A stretch of DNA of 64,000 bases from Streptomyces prunicolor NBRC 13075 (lineage in GTDB: Bacteria; Actinomycetota; Actinomycetes; Streptomycetales; Streptomycetaceae), in the NCBI RefSeq assembly GCF_000367365.1, contig NZ_BARF01000094.1, forward strand, positions 62,001 through 126,000, in the 5' to 3' direction. Under the pieces are notes generated by a model, which saw nothing but the letters and a program-made list of their open reading frames with translations, ran no database searches and was not told the DNA's origin. The position numbers and the translations under genes were made by a program. Shown in pieces: positions 26,701 through 35,696 of the stretch (position 1 is the first letter of the stretch; every line of letters begins with the position of its first letter).

Positions 26701-26991
26701 ATGCAATCCGCCCTTTTGCGACAGAAAGCCGAGTTCGAGACATCCCTGGGCAGGTACAACGACACAGTGATCCAACTTCTGTCCATGATGAACACCTCGG
26801 ATAGAGCCGCACTCCGGTCGCTGAGCGAAGAGTTCATCGGTGCTGCGGACGCATTCCTCACGTACGTGACATTGACACCGGCGCCAAGCACTCAGAAGCA
26901 AAGCAGGCGGCACACCAACACGTTGAAGGACCTGTGGCTGGAACTCCGCAAGTCCCTCGGTCAATTGAGTGACCTCCTGCGCGATGGATGA
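26701..26991 (+). CDS. small helical protein of unknown function
   Basis: A 96-residue, predicted all-helical protein (L-L-R-Q-K-A-E-F-E-T-S-L and L-W-L-E-L-R-K-S-L-G-Q-L) starting 97 bases after TIR1 on the same strand. Composition is less GC-biased than the neighbours and no ribosome-binding site is clear; the frame stays open upstream of the ATG. I do not recognise it. It may be a third component of the TIR1 unit or a gene remnant. Confidence 0.45.
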   Translation: MQSALLRQKAEFETSLGRYNDTVIQLLSMMNTSDRAALRSLSEEFIGAADAFLTYVTLTPAPSTQKQSRRHTNTLKDLWLELRKSLGQLSDLLRDG

Positions 26992-27009
26992 TCGTTTGTC
27001 TGCTCGTCA

Positions 27010-29754
27010 TCAGATCTCGCTGGGCCCCGCCGCGGGAACACGCCAGCGCGTTCCCGCGAATCGCGCCATGGCCGTCTCCAGGTCCGCCGGGACCGTAGAA
27101 GTGATCGACATCAGAGGCAGTACGGCATATCGGCCCGCACCCACTTTCAGGCTCCGATGAGGGGTGGAAACACCGGGGTGCAACGCGATCACTATTCCGT
27201 ACCCCGAACCCGCCCAGCCCCGGAACGACATCTTGGACACCTCGACACGCGCTATGTCGCGCCAGGCGATCACGCCACTACGGCGGCCCACCGTGTAGGC
27301 CAGCCGGTCGTGAGTCAGCTGAAGATCGAGGAGCACGGCCCTTCTCAGAGATCCGACGAGTGTCACGACCACGCCCACTCCGACCCAGAACAGCACCCAC
27401 CACAGGCCGGTTCTCCACTCTCCGTATGCCGCGAAGAGCACGAAGTGCAGGGGGGCGACCCAAGCGACGGTGTTCCAGTGCGCCAGCGTGATTCCACGCT
27501 GACGCCCCAGGACCCGGAAGCTGTGCCCGTCCTCGCGTACCTCCCAATTCGGCCGCTCCGCCAAGGGAGTTCTTTCGATGCCGGCGAAAAGCTCCCGGGT
27601 GGCGACCCGGTGTTTTCCCGGAGGCCATGGGCCGGCCGAGGAGAAGTCACGCCGGCCGCCGGTGGACGGACCCGGCGCTGCCGGAGGGAGCGCCCCACCG
27701 CCCTGCCCGCGGCGTCCGGAGAAGTGCTCTTGAAGGCGTGCGTTGCGGAACCGGTATGTCCCGCCGCCGCGTTGGAGTAGTCCGGCCTTGTGCGCGTCCC
27801 GGAGGAATTCCATCAGCGACCACGGAACTCTGCCGAGCACCGCCAGAGACGTCTTCGCCAGCAGCCACCGGCTCCAGGGGCTGAACAGCACGAGCACCAC
27901 GGCTGCTCCGGTCCAGCCGAGCAGTGCCCACACCACGCCGGTACCCGACACTTCCGGCGAAAGCCAGTCCATCGCCCCCTGCCCCACGCCGATGAGCGGG
28001 GCGACAGTGGCCAACGACAGCGCCAGGGCGCGGCGTTCGTCCCGAAGCAGTCGGTCGGGGCCGCTCGCGTCCTCGGTGTCCGACGGTGCGGAGATCACGG
28101 CGAGCACGAGCGGTGAGAGCAGCGTGGAGCACACTGTCATCACCATGAGCGGTGCCGTGTACGCAGTGGCCAGCGCCCACGCGGACAGCAGCGTCGTCGA
28201 GCCGATCACGATCGAGACGGCCTTCGCCGCTCTGCCCACGGAGACGGCTCGGCTCGCCGAGCGCAGCGCGGCGCCGACACGGAACGGGTTGGCGAGTCGC
28301 CGTGGCCGTCCGTCGAAGCGCCGGAACCAGAACCGTTGGAACGCCAGAAGCAGTCCAGTCAGGACCAGGCCGGTCGAGAAGGCGAGTTCCGTCCCGGGAC
28401 GCGTGGACTCCGTCCCGGATCGGGTGCCGGCGAGGACCGTGCCCATGGCGCCGACGCCCCAAGCGATCACCGCGCACACCGCCGCGAGGACGAACGGCGT
28501 GACCGCGAGCACCACGGGGTTGCGGTACAACTGCCACCACGCGAAGTCGGTTTCGTGGCGTCTGGCCAGGTGAGTGGCCAGAAAGCCCAGATAGCGTCGG
28601 GCACGGCCGGTGTTCCATCGACCAGGGGCGTGCAGCCGGTCCGGACTGTGGGGCAGCGGGCTGAGGACGGCGGGCACGATGCCTTCCAGCAGGTGCTCCT
28701 CGATCGAGGCACGGTCGGGGAAACGTCCCGTGTCTGTCAGTTCCACGGGCTCGGTGTGCGACCGTGCGTACACCCGGCGGGCGAGCCAGAGCATCAGGGG
28801 GTTCGAGAGCGCGAGAGCGACCGGCTTCGGTGGGCTCTTCAGCAGTTCGTCGAGGACCGGTTGCCACCGTTCCAGGTGCGACCGTGGGATGGCGCCCGTC
28901 AGGTGGGTGAACGCGTCCCGGCCGGTGACGGGCATGGCTTCGACGACCGCTGTCGCGGGGAGGTCTCCCAGGTGGCTGGCCGCCTCTCGGTATGCGGCGG
29001 GACGCGAGGCGAGGATCAGCGGATCGCCGTCCCGCAACGCGTGGTGGAGAGCCTCTACGACGATGGCTCGACGGTGTGGGGGCAGTTCGTCCAGCCCGTC
29101 GAGCACGGGCAGGATCTTCCCTTCGGACACCAGACGTTCGGCCGGGTGACGGCCGTCGATCCTCGGCAGGCCGGGGTGTTCCTCGGCGATCCTTGCCGCC
29201 AGCCAGGTGTGGAGGTGGTCGCGTTCGGCGTTCCATGTCTCCAGCGGGAGGATCACGGGCACCGGGCCTTCGCCGGCCTCCTTGATCCGCCGGGTGAGCA
29301 GGTCCAGCGTCAGAAGGACCGCGAGGGTCGTCTTCCCCGCACCGGACTCGCCCAGTACGACCAGGCGCTGTCGGGTGAGCGTCAGGAACGCCTCGGCCAT
29401 GGTGCCGACATGATCGACGTCGCCTCCCCCGTCCCCGTATCCCGTGTACGGATGGCCGGCGTCGGGCCAACTCGCCCGCCAACGGATCCTCATCGGCGCC
29501 GCATGGGCGATACCCCACGCGTTGGCTTCCGCGCGCCATTCCGAGAACACGCTCAAGGCGAGCGTGTGGGCGGCCAGTTCCAGGGGATCAACGGGCTCGG
29601 GAGCCTGCTGGACGAACTTGAGGTGAAGCGGCCCGTTGAGCACCCCGACCTGGATCAGGGTCCCGATCGTGCTGTCAGAGACGATGTTGTGGACAGGCGG
29701 AGAGGAACTCACTCGACTCACCCGTCCTTCCCGCCCCGCGCGGACCCGCGCCAC
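27010..29754 (-). CDS. NACHT-domain NTPase (NLR-like) with membrane segments and C-terminal PH-like region
   Basis: About 914 residues. Residues 23-46 carry a motif with I-Q-V-G-V-L-N-G at its core, matching the C-terminus of the TIR protein encoded just upstream. The NACHT domain has Walker A G-E-S-G-A-G-K-T (135-142) and Walker B I-L-P-V-L-D-G-L-D-E-L (214-224) with the extra acidic residues typical of NACHT. From about 415 there are several hydrophobic segments (for example F-V-L-A-A-V-C-A-V-I-A-W), and two more near 785-825, followed by a bacterial PH-like region. It starts nine bases after the TIR2 stop, so the pair forms an operon. The GTG at 29754 gives the longest protein; GTG 29721, preceded by GGAAGG, is an alternative. 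Bacterial NLRs sense phage products and activate effectors. Confidence 0.85.
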   Translation of the reverse strand: MARVRAGREGRVSRVSSSPPVHNIVSDSTIGTLIQVGVLNGPLHLKFVQQAPEPVDPLELAAHTLALSVFSEWRAEANAWGIAHAAPMRIRWRASWPDAGHPYTGYGDGGGDVDHVGTMAEAFLTLTRQRLVVLGESGAGKTTLAVLLTLDLLTRRIKEAGEGPVPVILPLETWNAERDHLHTWLAARIAEEHPGLPRIDGRHPAERLVSEGKILPVLDGLDELPPHRRAIVVEALHHALRDGDPLILASRPAAYREAASHLGDLPATAVVEAMPVTGRDAFTHLTGAIPRSHLERWQPVLDELLKSPPKPVALALSNPLMLWLARRVYARSHTEPVELTDTGRFPDRASIEEHLLEGIVPAVLSPLPHSPDRLHAPGRWNTGRARRYLGFLATHLARRHETDFAWWQLYRNPVVLAVTPFVLAAVCAVIAWGVGAMGTVLAGTRSGTESTRPGTELAFSTGLVLTGLLLAFQRFWFRRFDGRPRRLANPFRVGAALRSASRAVSVGRAAKAVSIVIGSTTLLSAWALATAYTAPLMVMTVCSTLLSPLVLAVISAPSDTEDASGPDRLLRDERRALALSLATVAPLIGVGQGAMDWLSPEVSGTGVVWALLGWTGAAVVLVLFSPWSRWLLAKTSLAVLGRVPWSLMEFLRDAHKAGLLQRGGGTYRFRNARLQEHFSGRRGQGGGALPPAAPGPSTGGRRDFSSAGPWPPGKHRVATRELFAGIERTPLAERPNWEVREDGHSFRVLGRQRGITLAHWNTVAWVAPLHFVLFAAYGEWRTGLWWVLFWVGVGVVVTLVGSLRRAVLLDLQLTHDRLAYTVGRRSGVIAWRDIARVEVSKMSFRGWAGSGYGIVIALHPGVSTPHRSLKVGAGRYAVLPLMSITSTVPADLETAMARFAGTRWRVPAAGPSEI

Positions 29755-29763
29755 GCCGACCGG

Positions 29764-30438
29764 TCACGGGGACTTCGGCGGATCGTCCGGCCCGTCGGCG
29801 GCGGGAGGCTGCGTGTAGTTGATGGTCATGCCGCCGTTGACCTCACCGACCTGCCAGACCGGACCGTGCACCGTGCTTCCCGTGATGTGGTTGCCTGTCG
29901 CGGCTCCCTGGCCTCCGGGAGCACCGGTTCCGCTGTCCGTCGGACGCGACGTCGGAGCGGCCCCTCGGTCGCGGGCGTCGCTCACGCCTTCGACCAGCTT
30001 CCGAAGTTGACGGGCCACCTCTCTCCACTGTTTGGGCGCCGCGGTCCTGTATTCCGTCAAAGACTTGTCGCTGGGCGTTCGTTGGAGTCTGCCGAGGAAG
30101 GAGTCCTTCGCCACGTCGAAGGGTGCGACATTCACCGGGAACAGTCGGCATTCACCGGCTTTCCACCGTCGTTCCGCGATCGGAAGCTCGCTGTCCATGC
30201 AGAACTCGGAGGCGACGAAGTTCGGTGTGAGGAGCAGGACGATGATGTCGGCCCGTTCCATCTCATCGAAGAGAACGGGTTCCCAGTCGACGCCAGTCGG
30301 AATGTCCCGATCGTCGAAGACGTGGACACCGCTGCGTTCAAGATCCGCGACGTGCTTCCGGAAAGTCTGCCGGTGCGCTTCATCCAGGCGTGCGTAGCTG
30401 AGAACTACACGGCAGGAGAGACTCGATGCGGCAGACAT
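29764..30438 (-). CDS. TIR-domain protein with C-terminal RHIM-like motif (TIR2)
   Basis: A 224-residue protein. The TIR domain (8-150) reads R-V-V-L-S-Y-A-R-L-D-E, V-F-D-D-R-D-I-P-T-G, E-R-A-D-I-I-V-L-L-L-T-P-N-F-V-A-S-E-F-C with Glu 84 at the catalytic position, and P-V-N-V-A-P-F-D. A Gly/Pro-rich linker leads to residues 183-207, whose core V-W-Q-V-G-E-V-N-G-G resembles the [VI]-Q-[VI]-G tetrad of RHIM amyloid motifs and the N-terminus of the adjacent NACHT protein. Start 30438 has GGGGAAG just upstream. It is the first gene of a two-gene minus-strand operon and probably the effector of the NACHT sensor. The amyloid-signalling interpretation is inference. Confidence 0.88.
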   Translation of the reverse strand: MSAASSLSCRVVLSYARLDEAHRQTFRKHVADLERSGVHVFDDRDIPTGVDWEPVLFDEMERADIIVLLLTPNFVASEFCMDSELPIAERRWKAGECRLFPVNVAPFDVAKDSFLGRLQRTPSDKSLTEYRTAAPKQWREVARQLRKLVEGVSDARDRGAAPTSRPTDSGTGAPGGQGAATGNHITGSTVHGPVWQVGEVNGGMTINYTQPPAADGPDDPPKSP

Positions 30439-30611
30439 GGCTTCCCCGTGATCTCATGAGGCCGCACCCCGACACATCGCGCCCGATCCGGAGAGGCGTG
30501 CGACGCGGTCACCTGAGCGACCGCCGATTCGTAGAGTACGGGCGATGCGCGATGATCGCGTCCATTTCGCCGTAACTCCAGCCCGTCAGAACTGGCCCCC
30601 AGGATGGTCCG

Positions 30612-30983
30612 ATGTTCAATCGCCTGGAGATCAAGACGTTGCCACCAGGGTCCCGATGGGCTGCCCAGGTGCGGTTGTTGATCGATGGCAAAGATGTGGT
30701 GGCGGAGCCGGTCGGCGAGGGAGGCCGCGGCCCGTTCGTGGAAGAGGCACTGCCCGCCAACAGTCGCAGCCCGCTGTGGGCGACCGCGGAGGGAAGACGC
30801 GTGGTGCTGGGGGAACCCGAGTGCACGGGTGGCTGCTGCGGCCACCTCTCGGTGTTCGTGCGGCGGCACGGGGACATCGTGGAGTGGTCCGACTGGCAGG
30901 TACCTGAAGGCGAGGCACAGCTTCCGGCATTTCACTTCGAGGCCAGGCAGTACGACGCCGAGGTGACCCGGGCTTCTGCTTGA
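30612..30983 (+). CDS. small uncharacterised protein with a C-x-G-G-C-C-G motif
   Basis: A 123-residue predicted soluble, beta-rich protein. The only strong landmark is E-C-T-G-G-C-C-G-H-L near residue 75, a Cys cluster that could bind metal or form disulfides. I cannot assign a family. It is divergent from the TIR2/NACHT operon (173-base gap) and may be ordinary flanking DNA. Confidence 0.6.
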   Translation: MFNRLEIKTLPPGSRWAAQVRLLIDGKDVVAEPVGEGGRGPFVEEALPANSRSPLWATAEGRRVVLGEPECTGGCCGHLSVFVRRHGDIVEWSDWQVPEGEAQLPAFHFEARQYDAEVTRASA

Positions 30984-30996
30984 GCCGGCCTCTGGG

Positions 30997-32000
30997 ATGG
31001 TCGGTGTCGGCCGGGTGAGGGTGAACGGGCCGGGTCAAGCCGTCGTCACCGCCGACCGCACCGCCTGCTCGCAGATCACCGCCCTCGTCAGCTGCAACTA
31101 CCGACTCGGTGCCGAAGGCTCCGCCGCGATCGACGGCGCCCCGGCCGATCGCGGTCTGCTCGACCAGGTGGCCGCGCTGGAGTGGGTGCGCGAGAACATC
31201 ACCGAGTTCGGCGGCGACCCCGATCAGGTCACGGTCTTCGGCGAATCGGCCGGCGCCGGCTCGACAGCCGCGCTGCGTTGGTGTTCGCGGCGGCGTACGG
31301 CCTGTGCAGCGTGGAGTTCGTACCGCGCCCCCTGCTGAACCTCGCGGCGGGCGCCGGCCATGCCCTCGGCAGCCGGCCTGTTCCACAGGGCCATCGCCCA
31401 GAGCGTCGGAGCCCCTTTCCTCTCCCCGGAGTCGGCCGCGGACGTCTCCGCCGTCATCGCCGCCGGGCGCGGTCTACGCCCCACGGCGACCGACCTTTCC
31501 ACGGTCGAGCCGAACGACCTCGCGCCGGCCGATGGGGCCAACTGGCCGACCACCCCAGCCTGTTCGGCCCGGTCGTGGACGGCGACGTACTGCCCACCAC
31601 CCCCTGGCAGGCCCTGGCCGACGGCGCGGGCCGCGACATCGAGCTGATCGCCGGCCACACGCGCGACGAGTACCAGTTGTTCCTGCCTCCGCGGCCGGGC
31701 GCGGTGGCCGAACAGGGAGCATCGCGCGCGCTTGCCGTCCACGGCCCCGACCCGAACGCCGAGCCGGCCTACCGCTCCGCGTTCCCGAACACCTCCGCCG
31801 AACAGCTCTGGGCGCTGGTCCGCTCCGACCGGCTGTTCCGCATTCCCTCACTCCGGCTGGCCGAGAGCCAGGCAAGGGGCGGCGGACGGGCCTACCTCCA
31901 CGAACCGGCCTGGCCCGCACAAGGCGCCGCCTTCCCCGAGCAGGACTCGCGCCGGCTCTGGCAGGACCATGAATTCCCGCCCCTCCCGCTGAGGCACTGA
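30997..32000 (+). pseudogene. decayed type-B carboxylesterase
   Basis: Recognisable carboxylesterase pieces lie in order but broken. The first frame has S-C-N-Y-R-L-G, G-L-L-D-Q-V-A-A-L-E-W-V-R-E-N-I and V-F-G-E-S-A-G-A-G-S, then about 80-100 extra bases with a stop at 31338. The same frame resumes at about 31360 with A-A-G-L-F-H-R-A-I-A-Q-S-V. Near 31540 homology shifts to another frame (F-G-P-V-V-D-G-D-V-L-P-T-T-P-W) and runs to 32000. The N-terminal 100 or so residues before N-Y-R-L-G are missing. At least one truncation, one insertion with a stop and one frameshift make it non-functional. Confidence 0.85.
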
Positions 32001-32016
32001 GGCACTGAGGCACTGA
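31989..32016. repeat. 8-bp tandem repeat, 3.5 copies of CTGAGGCA
   Basis: Three exact copies plus a partial fourth straddle the stop codon of the carboxylesterase remnant. Like the 8-bp array at 3854-3893 it lies at a gene end; the repeat sequences differ. Confidence 0.85.
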
Positions 32017-32079
32017 AACGCGCTTGACCCTCATCACGACTTGTCGAGCCTTGATCGGCCCAAGGGTCTGCCGACTCCG

Positions 32080-32095
32080 ATTGAAACCGTTCAAT
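32080..32095. promoter_or_regulatory. LacI/GalR-type palindrome, distal operator
   Basis: ATTGAAACCGTTCAAT is a 16-bp near-perfect palindrome (ATTGAA-ACCG-TTCAAT) of the kind bound by LacI-family sugar regulators. It lies about 95 bases upstream of the rhamnosidase -35 box. With the second palindrome at 32223 it could support looping or cooperative repression. Confidence 0.6.
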
Positions 32096-32175
32096 GCCCT
32101 CGCATCCGCTTCGCCCGCCGACTCCGCCCGAAACAATCGTGAAGTAGCCGTGTAGCGAAAACACTTGCACACCGA

Positions 32176-32204
32176 TTGACCCCGACCTCACCAGGCTCTA
32201 CGTT
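32176..32204 (+). promoter_or_regulatory. vegetative-type promoter of the rhamnosidase gene
   Basis: TTGACC (32176-32181), a 17-base spacer and TACGTT (32199-32204) match the sigma-70/HrdB pattern. Transcription would start near 32211, giving a leader of about 50 bases before the GTG at 32262. Confidence 0.6.
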
Positions 32205-32222
32205 ACCCACGCCTCTCAAGTC

Positions 32223-32234
32223 TGAATCGATTCA
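32223..32234. promoter_or_regulatory. operator palindrome just downstream of the rhamnosidase promoter
   Basis: TGAATCGATTCA is a perfect 12-bp palindrome starting about 12 bases after the predicted transcription start, the classic position for a repressor that blocks elongation. It resembles the upstream site in its outer T-G-A-A/T-T-C-A halves. Confidence 0.6.
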
Positions 32235-32261
32235 TCCATTCCGTGCGAGTGAGGAGTCGTA

Positions 32262-35200
32262 GTGATCAGCAGGAGGAACATGCTCGCGGGTGCGGTCGCC
32301 ACGGTCGCGGCAGCGACCGTGGACGGCGTACCGGCGATGGCCGCACAAGCATCCGGACAGGCACAGGCGGGAACACAGGCACAGCGCGACGGGCTGCGTG
32401 TCACGGCGCCGACCGTGGAGTACGTCCAGCACCCACTGGGGATCGATACGCAACGCCCCCGGCTGAGCTGGCCGTTGACCTCCGCCCGGACGGGCGCGCG
32501 CCAGAGCGCCTATCAGATCCGTGTCGCCACCACCGCGTCGGGCCTGTCCCGCCCGGACGTCTGGGACAGCGGGAAGGTCACGTCCGGCGAGTCGGTCCTC
32601 GTGTCCTACGGAGGTCCCGGACTCAGACCCCGCACGCGCTACCACTGGTCCGTACGCGTGTGGGACGCCGACGGGCAGGTCTCCGGCTGGAGCGCGCCCT
32701 CGTGGTGGGAGACCGGCCTGATGAATGCCGGACAGTGGACCGCCGACTGGATCTCCGCACCGGCGGCCCTCGTGGACGCGCCGTCCTTCGAGGGCGGTTC
32801 GTGGATCTGGTTCCCCGAGGGCGATCCGACCAACAGCGTTCCTGCGGCCACCCGTTGGTTCCGCCACACCGCCCAACTCCCCGACGGAATCACGTCGGCC
32901 ACGCTCGCCATCACCGCCGACAACGTATATGCCGTCTCCCTGAACGGAGTTGAGGTCACCCACACCGACCTCGACACCGACAACGAGGACTGGAAACGCC
33001 CGGCGGTGATCGACGTACTGGAGCGCCTGCGGGCCGGTGACAACGTTATCTCCGTCGCCGCCACCAACGCGACGGAGGGCCCGGCGGGGCTCGTCGCCGC
33101 CCTTGTCGTCCGGACCGCCTCCGGTGAGCAGAAGGTGTTCACCGACGCCTCCTGGAAGACCACGGATCAGGAACCGGCCGACGGATGGCGGGAGTTGGGG
33201 TTCGACGACGCGGGCTGGCCGGCGGTCCGGGTGGCAGCGGCCTGGGGTGGCGGACCGTGGGGGCGAGTCGTGCCGGTGTCGTACGCCGTCACCCAACTGC
33301 GGCACGAGTTCCGGCTGCCGCACCGGAAGGTGGCCCACGCGCGCCTGTACGCCACGGCGCTCGGCCTGTACGAGAGTCACCTCAACGGCAGCCGGGTGGG
33401 CCTCGATCAGCTCGCTCCCGGCTGGACGGACTACCGCACCCGCGTCCAATACCAGACGTACGACGTCACCGAACTCCTGCGGCCCGGCGCCAACGCCATC
33501 GGGGCGTATCTGGCACCCGGCTGGTACGCGGGCAACGTGGGCATGTTCGGGCCCGGTCAGTACGGTCAAGTCCCGGCGCTCCTGGCCCAGTTGGAGGTGG
33601 AGTACGCGGACGGGACGAGCGAGCGCATCGCGTCGTCCGCCGACTGGCGGGCCGCCGCAGGGCCGATCGTCACCGCCGATCTGCTCGACGGCGAGACGTA
33701 CGACGCGCGCAAGGAGACCCCTGGCTGGGCCTCGCCCGGCTTCGACGACACGGGCTGGCTCGGCGTGCGGGGCATGGGTGGCATCGGCGACTTCGGTCCC
33801 GACCTGATCGTCGCGCAGGTGGACGGTCCGGTGCGGGTGGAGCGGGAGCTGACACCGAAGACCGTGACCCAACCCAGGCCCGGTGTCTACGTGTTGGACC
33901 TGGGCCAGAACATGGTCGGCTCGGTGCGGCTGCGCGTGTCGGGCGACGCGGGCACGACCGTCCGGCTCAGACATGCCGAGGTGCTCAACCCCGACGGCAC
34001 CGTCTACACCGCGAACCTGCGGACCGCGGCGGCGACCGACACGTACACCCTCAAGGGCGGTGGAAAGGAGGAGGTCTACGAGCCCCGCTTCGCCTTCCAC
34101 GGTTTCCGCTACGTCGAGGTGACCGGATTCCCCGGCACCCCCTCGGCGAGAGCCGTCACCGGCCGCGTGATGCATACGTCCGCCCCCTTCACCCTCGACT
34201 TCGAGACCGACGTACCGATGCTCAACCAGCTTCACCACAACATCACTTGGGGCCAGCGCGGCAACTTCCTCTCCGTTCCGACCGACACACCCGCGCGCGA
34301 CGAGCGCCTGGGCTGGACGGGAGACATCAACGTCTTCGCACCCACGGCCGCTTACACGATGGAGTCGGCCCGCTTCCTGTCCAAGTGGCTCGTCGATCTT
34401 CGGGACTCCCGGACCGCGGAGGGCGCGTTCACGGACGTCGCACCGATGGTCGGCACGGTCGGCAACGGCACGGCCGGCTGGGGCGACGCGGGGGTCACGG
34501 TCCCCTGGTCCCTCTACCAGGCGTACGGCGACCGCCAAGTCCTCGCGGACGCCTGGCCGTCCGTCCAGACCTGGCTGGCGTACCTCGAGCAGAACAGCGA
34601 CCAACTACTGCGCCCGGACCGGGGATACGGCGACTGGCTGAACGTCGAGGACGAGACCCCCAAGGACGTCATCGCCACCGCGTACTTCGCGCACAGCGCA
34701 GACCTCGCGGCCCGCATGGCCGGGGAACTCGGCACGGACACCGCCCCCTACCTCGATCTCTTCGAACGGATACGAACGGCCTTCCAGAACGCCTACGTCA
34801 CCTCCGACGGCAGGATCAAGGGCGATACACAGACGGCCTACGTCCTGGCGCTGTCGATGAACCTGCTGCCGGACACGTCGCGGAAGCCCGCGGCCGACCG
34901 TCTCGTCGCTCTGATCGAGGCCAAGGACTGGCACCTGTCGACAGGTTTCCTCGGTACTCCCCGACTGCTGCCCGTCCTGACCGACACGGGCCACACCGAC
35001 GTCGCCTACCGCCTCCTGCAACAGCGTTCCTTCCCCAGCTGGGGCTATCAGATCGACCGGGGCTCCACCACGATGTGGGAACGCTGGGACTCCATCCGGC
35101 CCGACGGCACCTTCCAGGACGCGGGCATGAACTCCTTCAACCACTACGCCTACGGCTCGGTGGGTGAATGGATGTACACGAACATCGCCGGCATCTCCGC

Positions 35201-35489
35201 GGGCCGGCCCGGCTATCGCGAGATCGTCATCCGCCCCCGCCCCGGCGGAACCGTCACCACCGCCCGCGCCACGTTCACCTCGGTCTACGGCCCGGTCTCC
35301 ACCGGTTGGCGGCAGCGGTCCGGCCGGTTCACGCTGACCTGCGCGGTGCCACCCAACACGACCGCCGAGGTGTGGATCCCCACGTCCACCCCGGACGCGG
35401 TGACCCACACGCACGGGACCTACCTGCGCCAGGAGGACGACTGCGCGGTGTACCGAGTCGGCTCCGGCACTCACCACTTCACCACCTGA
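32262..35489 (+). CDS. Tat-exported alpha-L-rhamnosidase (GH78)
   Basis: Releases terminal L-rhamnose from glycosides or plant polysaccharides outside the cell. The 1075 residues begin with a Tat signal (I-S-R-R-N-M-L-A-G-A-V-A-T). An N-terminal fibronectin-like section (about 45-165: P-R-L-S-W, S-A-Y-Q-I-R-V) precedes the two beta-sandwich rhamnosidase N domains. The (alpha/alpha)6 catalytic barrel contains P-A-R-D-E-R-L-G-W-T-G-D (Asp about 680, the probable general acid) and T-T-M-W-E-R-W-D-S, with a C-terminal beta domain. The GTG start has GAGGAG five bases upstream. Regulation by a LacI-type repressor is likely from the two palindromes; no regulator gene for it is in the window. A terminator follows. 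Confidence 0.93.
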   Translation: MISRRNMLAGAVATVAAATVDGVPAMAAQASGQAQAGTQAQRDGLRVTAPTVEYVQHPLGIDTQRPRLSWPLTSARTGARQSAYQIRVATTASGLSRPDVWDSGKVTSGESVLVSYGGPGLRPRTRYHWSVRVWDADGQVSGWSAPSWWETGLMNAGQWTADWISAPAALVDAPSFEGGSWIWFPEGDPTNSVPAATRWFRHTAQLPDGITSATLAITADNVYAVSLNGVEVTHTDLDTDNEDWKRPAVIDVLERLRAGDNVISVAATNATEGPAGLVAALVVRTASGEQKVFTDASWKTTDQEPADGWRELGFDDAGWPAVRVAAAWGGGPWGRVVPVSYAVTQLRHEFRLPHRKVAHARLYATALGLYESHLNGSRVGLDQLAPGWTDYRTRVQYQTYDVTELLRPGANAIGAYLAPGWYAGNVGMFGPGQYGQVPALLAQLEVEYADGTSERIASSADWRAAAGPIVTADLLDGETYDARKETPGWASPGFDDTGWLGVRGMGGIGDFGPDLIVAQVDGPVRVERELTPKTVTQPRPGVYVLDLGQNMVGSVRLRVSGDAGTTVRLRHAEVLNPDGTVYTANLRTAAATDTYTLKGGGKEEVYEPRFAFHGFRYVEVTGFPGTPSARAVTGRVMHTSAPFTLDFETDVPMLNQLHHNITWGQRGNFLSVPTDTPARDERLGWTGDINVFAPTAAYTMESARFLSKWLVDLRDSRTAEGAFTDVAPMVGTVGNGTAGWGDAGVTVPWSLYQAYGDRQVLADAWPSVQTWLAYLEQNSDQLLRPDRGYGDWLNVEDETPKDVIATAYFAHSADLAARMAGELGTDTAPYLDLFERIRTAFQNAYVTSDGRIKGDTQTAYVLALSMNLLPDTSRKPAADRLVALIEAKDWHLSTGFLGTPRLLPVLTDTGHTDVAYRLLQQRSFPSWGYQIDRGSTTMWERWDSIRPDGTFQDAGMNSFNHYAYGSVGEWMYTNIAGISAGRPGYREIVIRPRPGGTVTTARATFTSVYGPVSTGWRQRSGRFTLTCAVPPNTTAEVWIPTSTPDAVTHTHGTYLRQEDDCAVYRVGSGTHHFTT

Positions 35490-35501
35490 TCAAGGCGGTA
35501 C

Positions 35502-35534
35502 GGCTGCCCGGAGCGGTCATCCGCCCGGGCAGCC
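35502..35534. terminator. terminator after the rhamnosidase gene
   Basis: A 10-bp perfect stem (GGCTGCCCGG with its complement) and 13-base loop lie 13 bases after the rhamnosidase stop. No U-run is present. Confidence 0.7.
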
Positions 35535-35696
35535 GGGAGGCCGGGACGGCGGGCCGACCCCTTCGGCCGAAGTCCGCCTACCCCCGCCGGGCAAGGCTGA
35601 GCACACTGACAGCAGCACAACACTCAGGCGCAGCACGCCCGTTGCCCCATCGGACGTGCTCCGACCTGACCTACCGACCTCGGGGGAGACTGGCTG

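Noticed and set aside
24360..30438. A prophage or transposon carrying the TIR/NACHT genes
   Set aside because: No integrase, transposase, tRNA attachment site or flanking direct repeat was seen. Only lower GC in parts hints at transfer.
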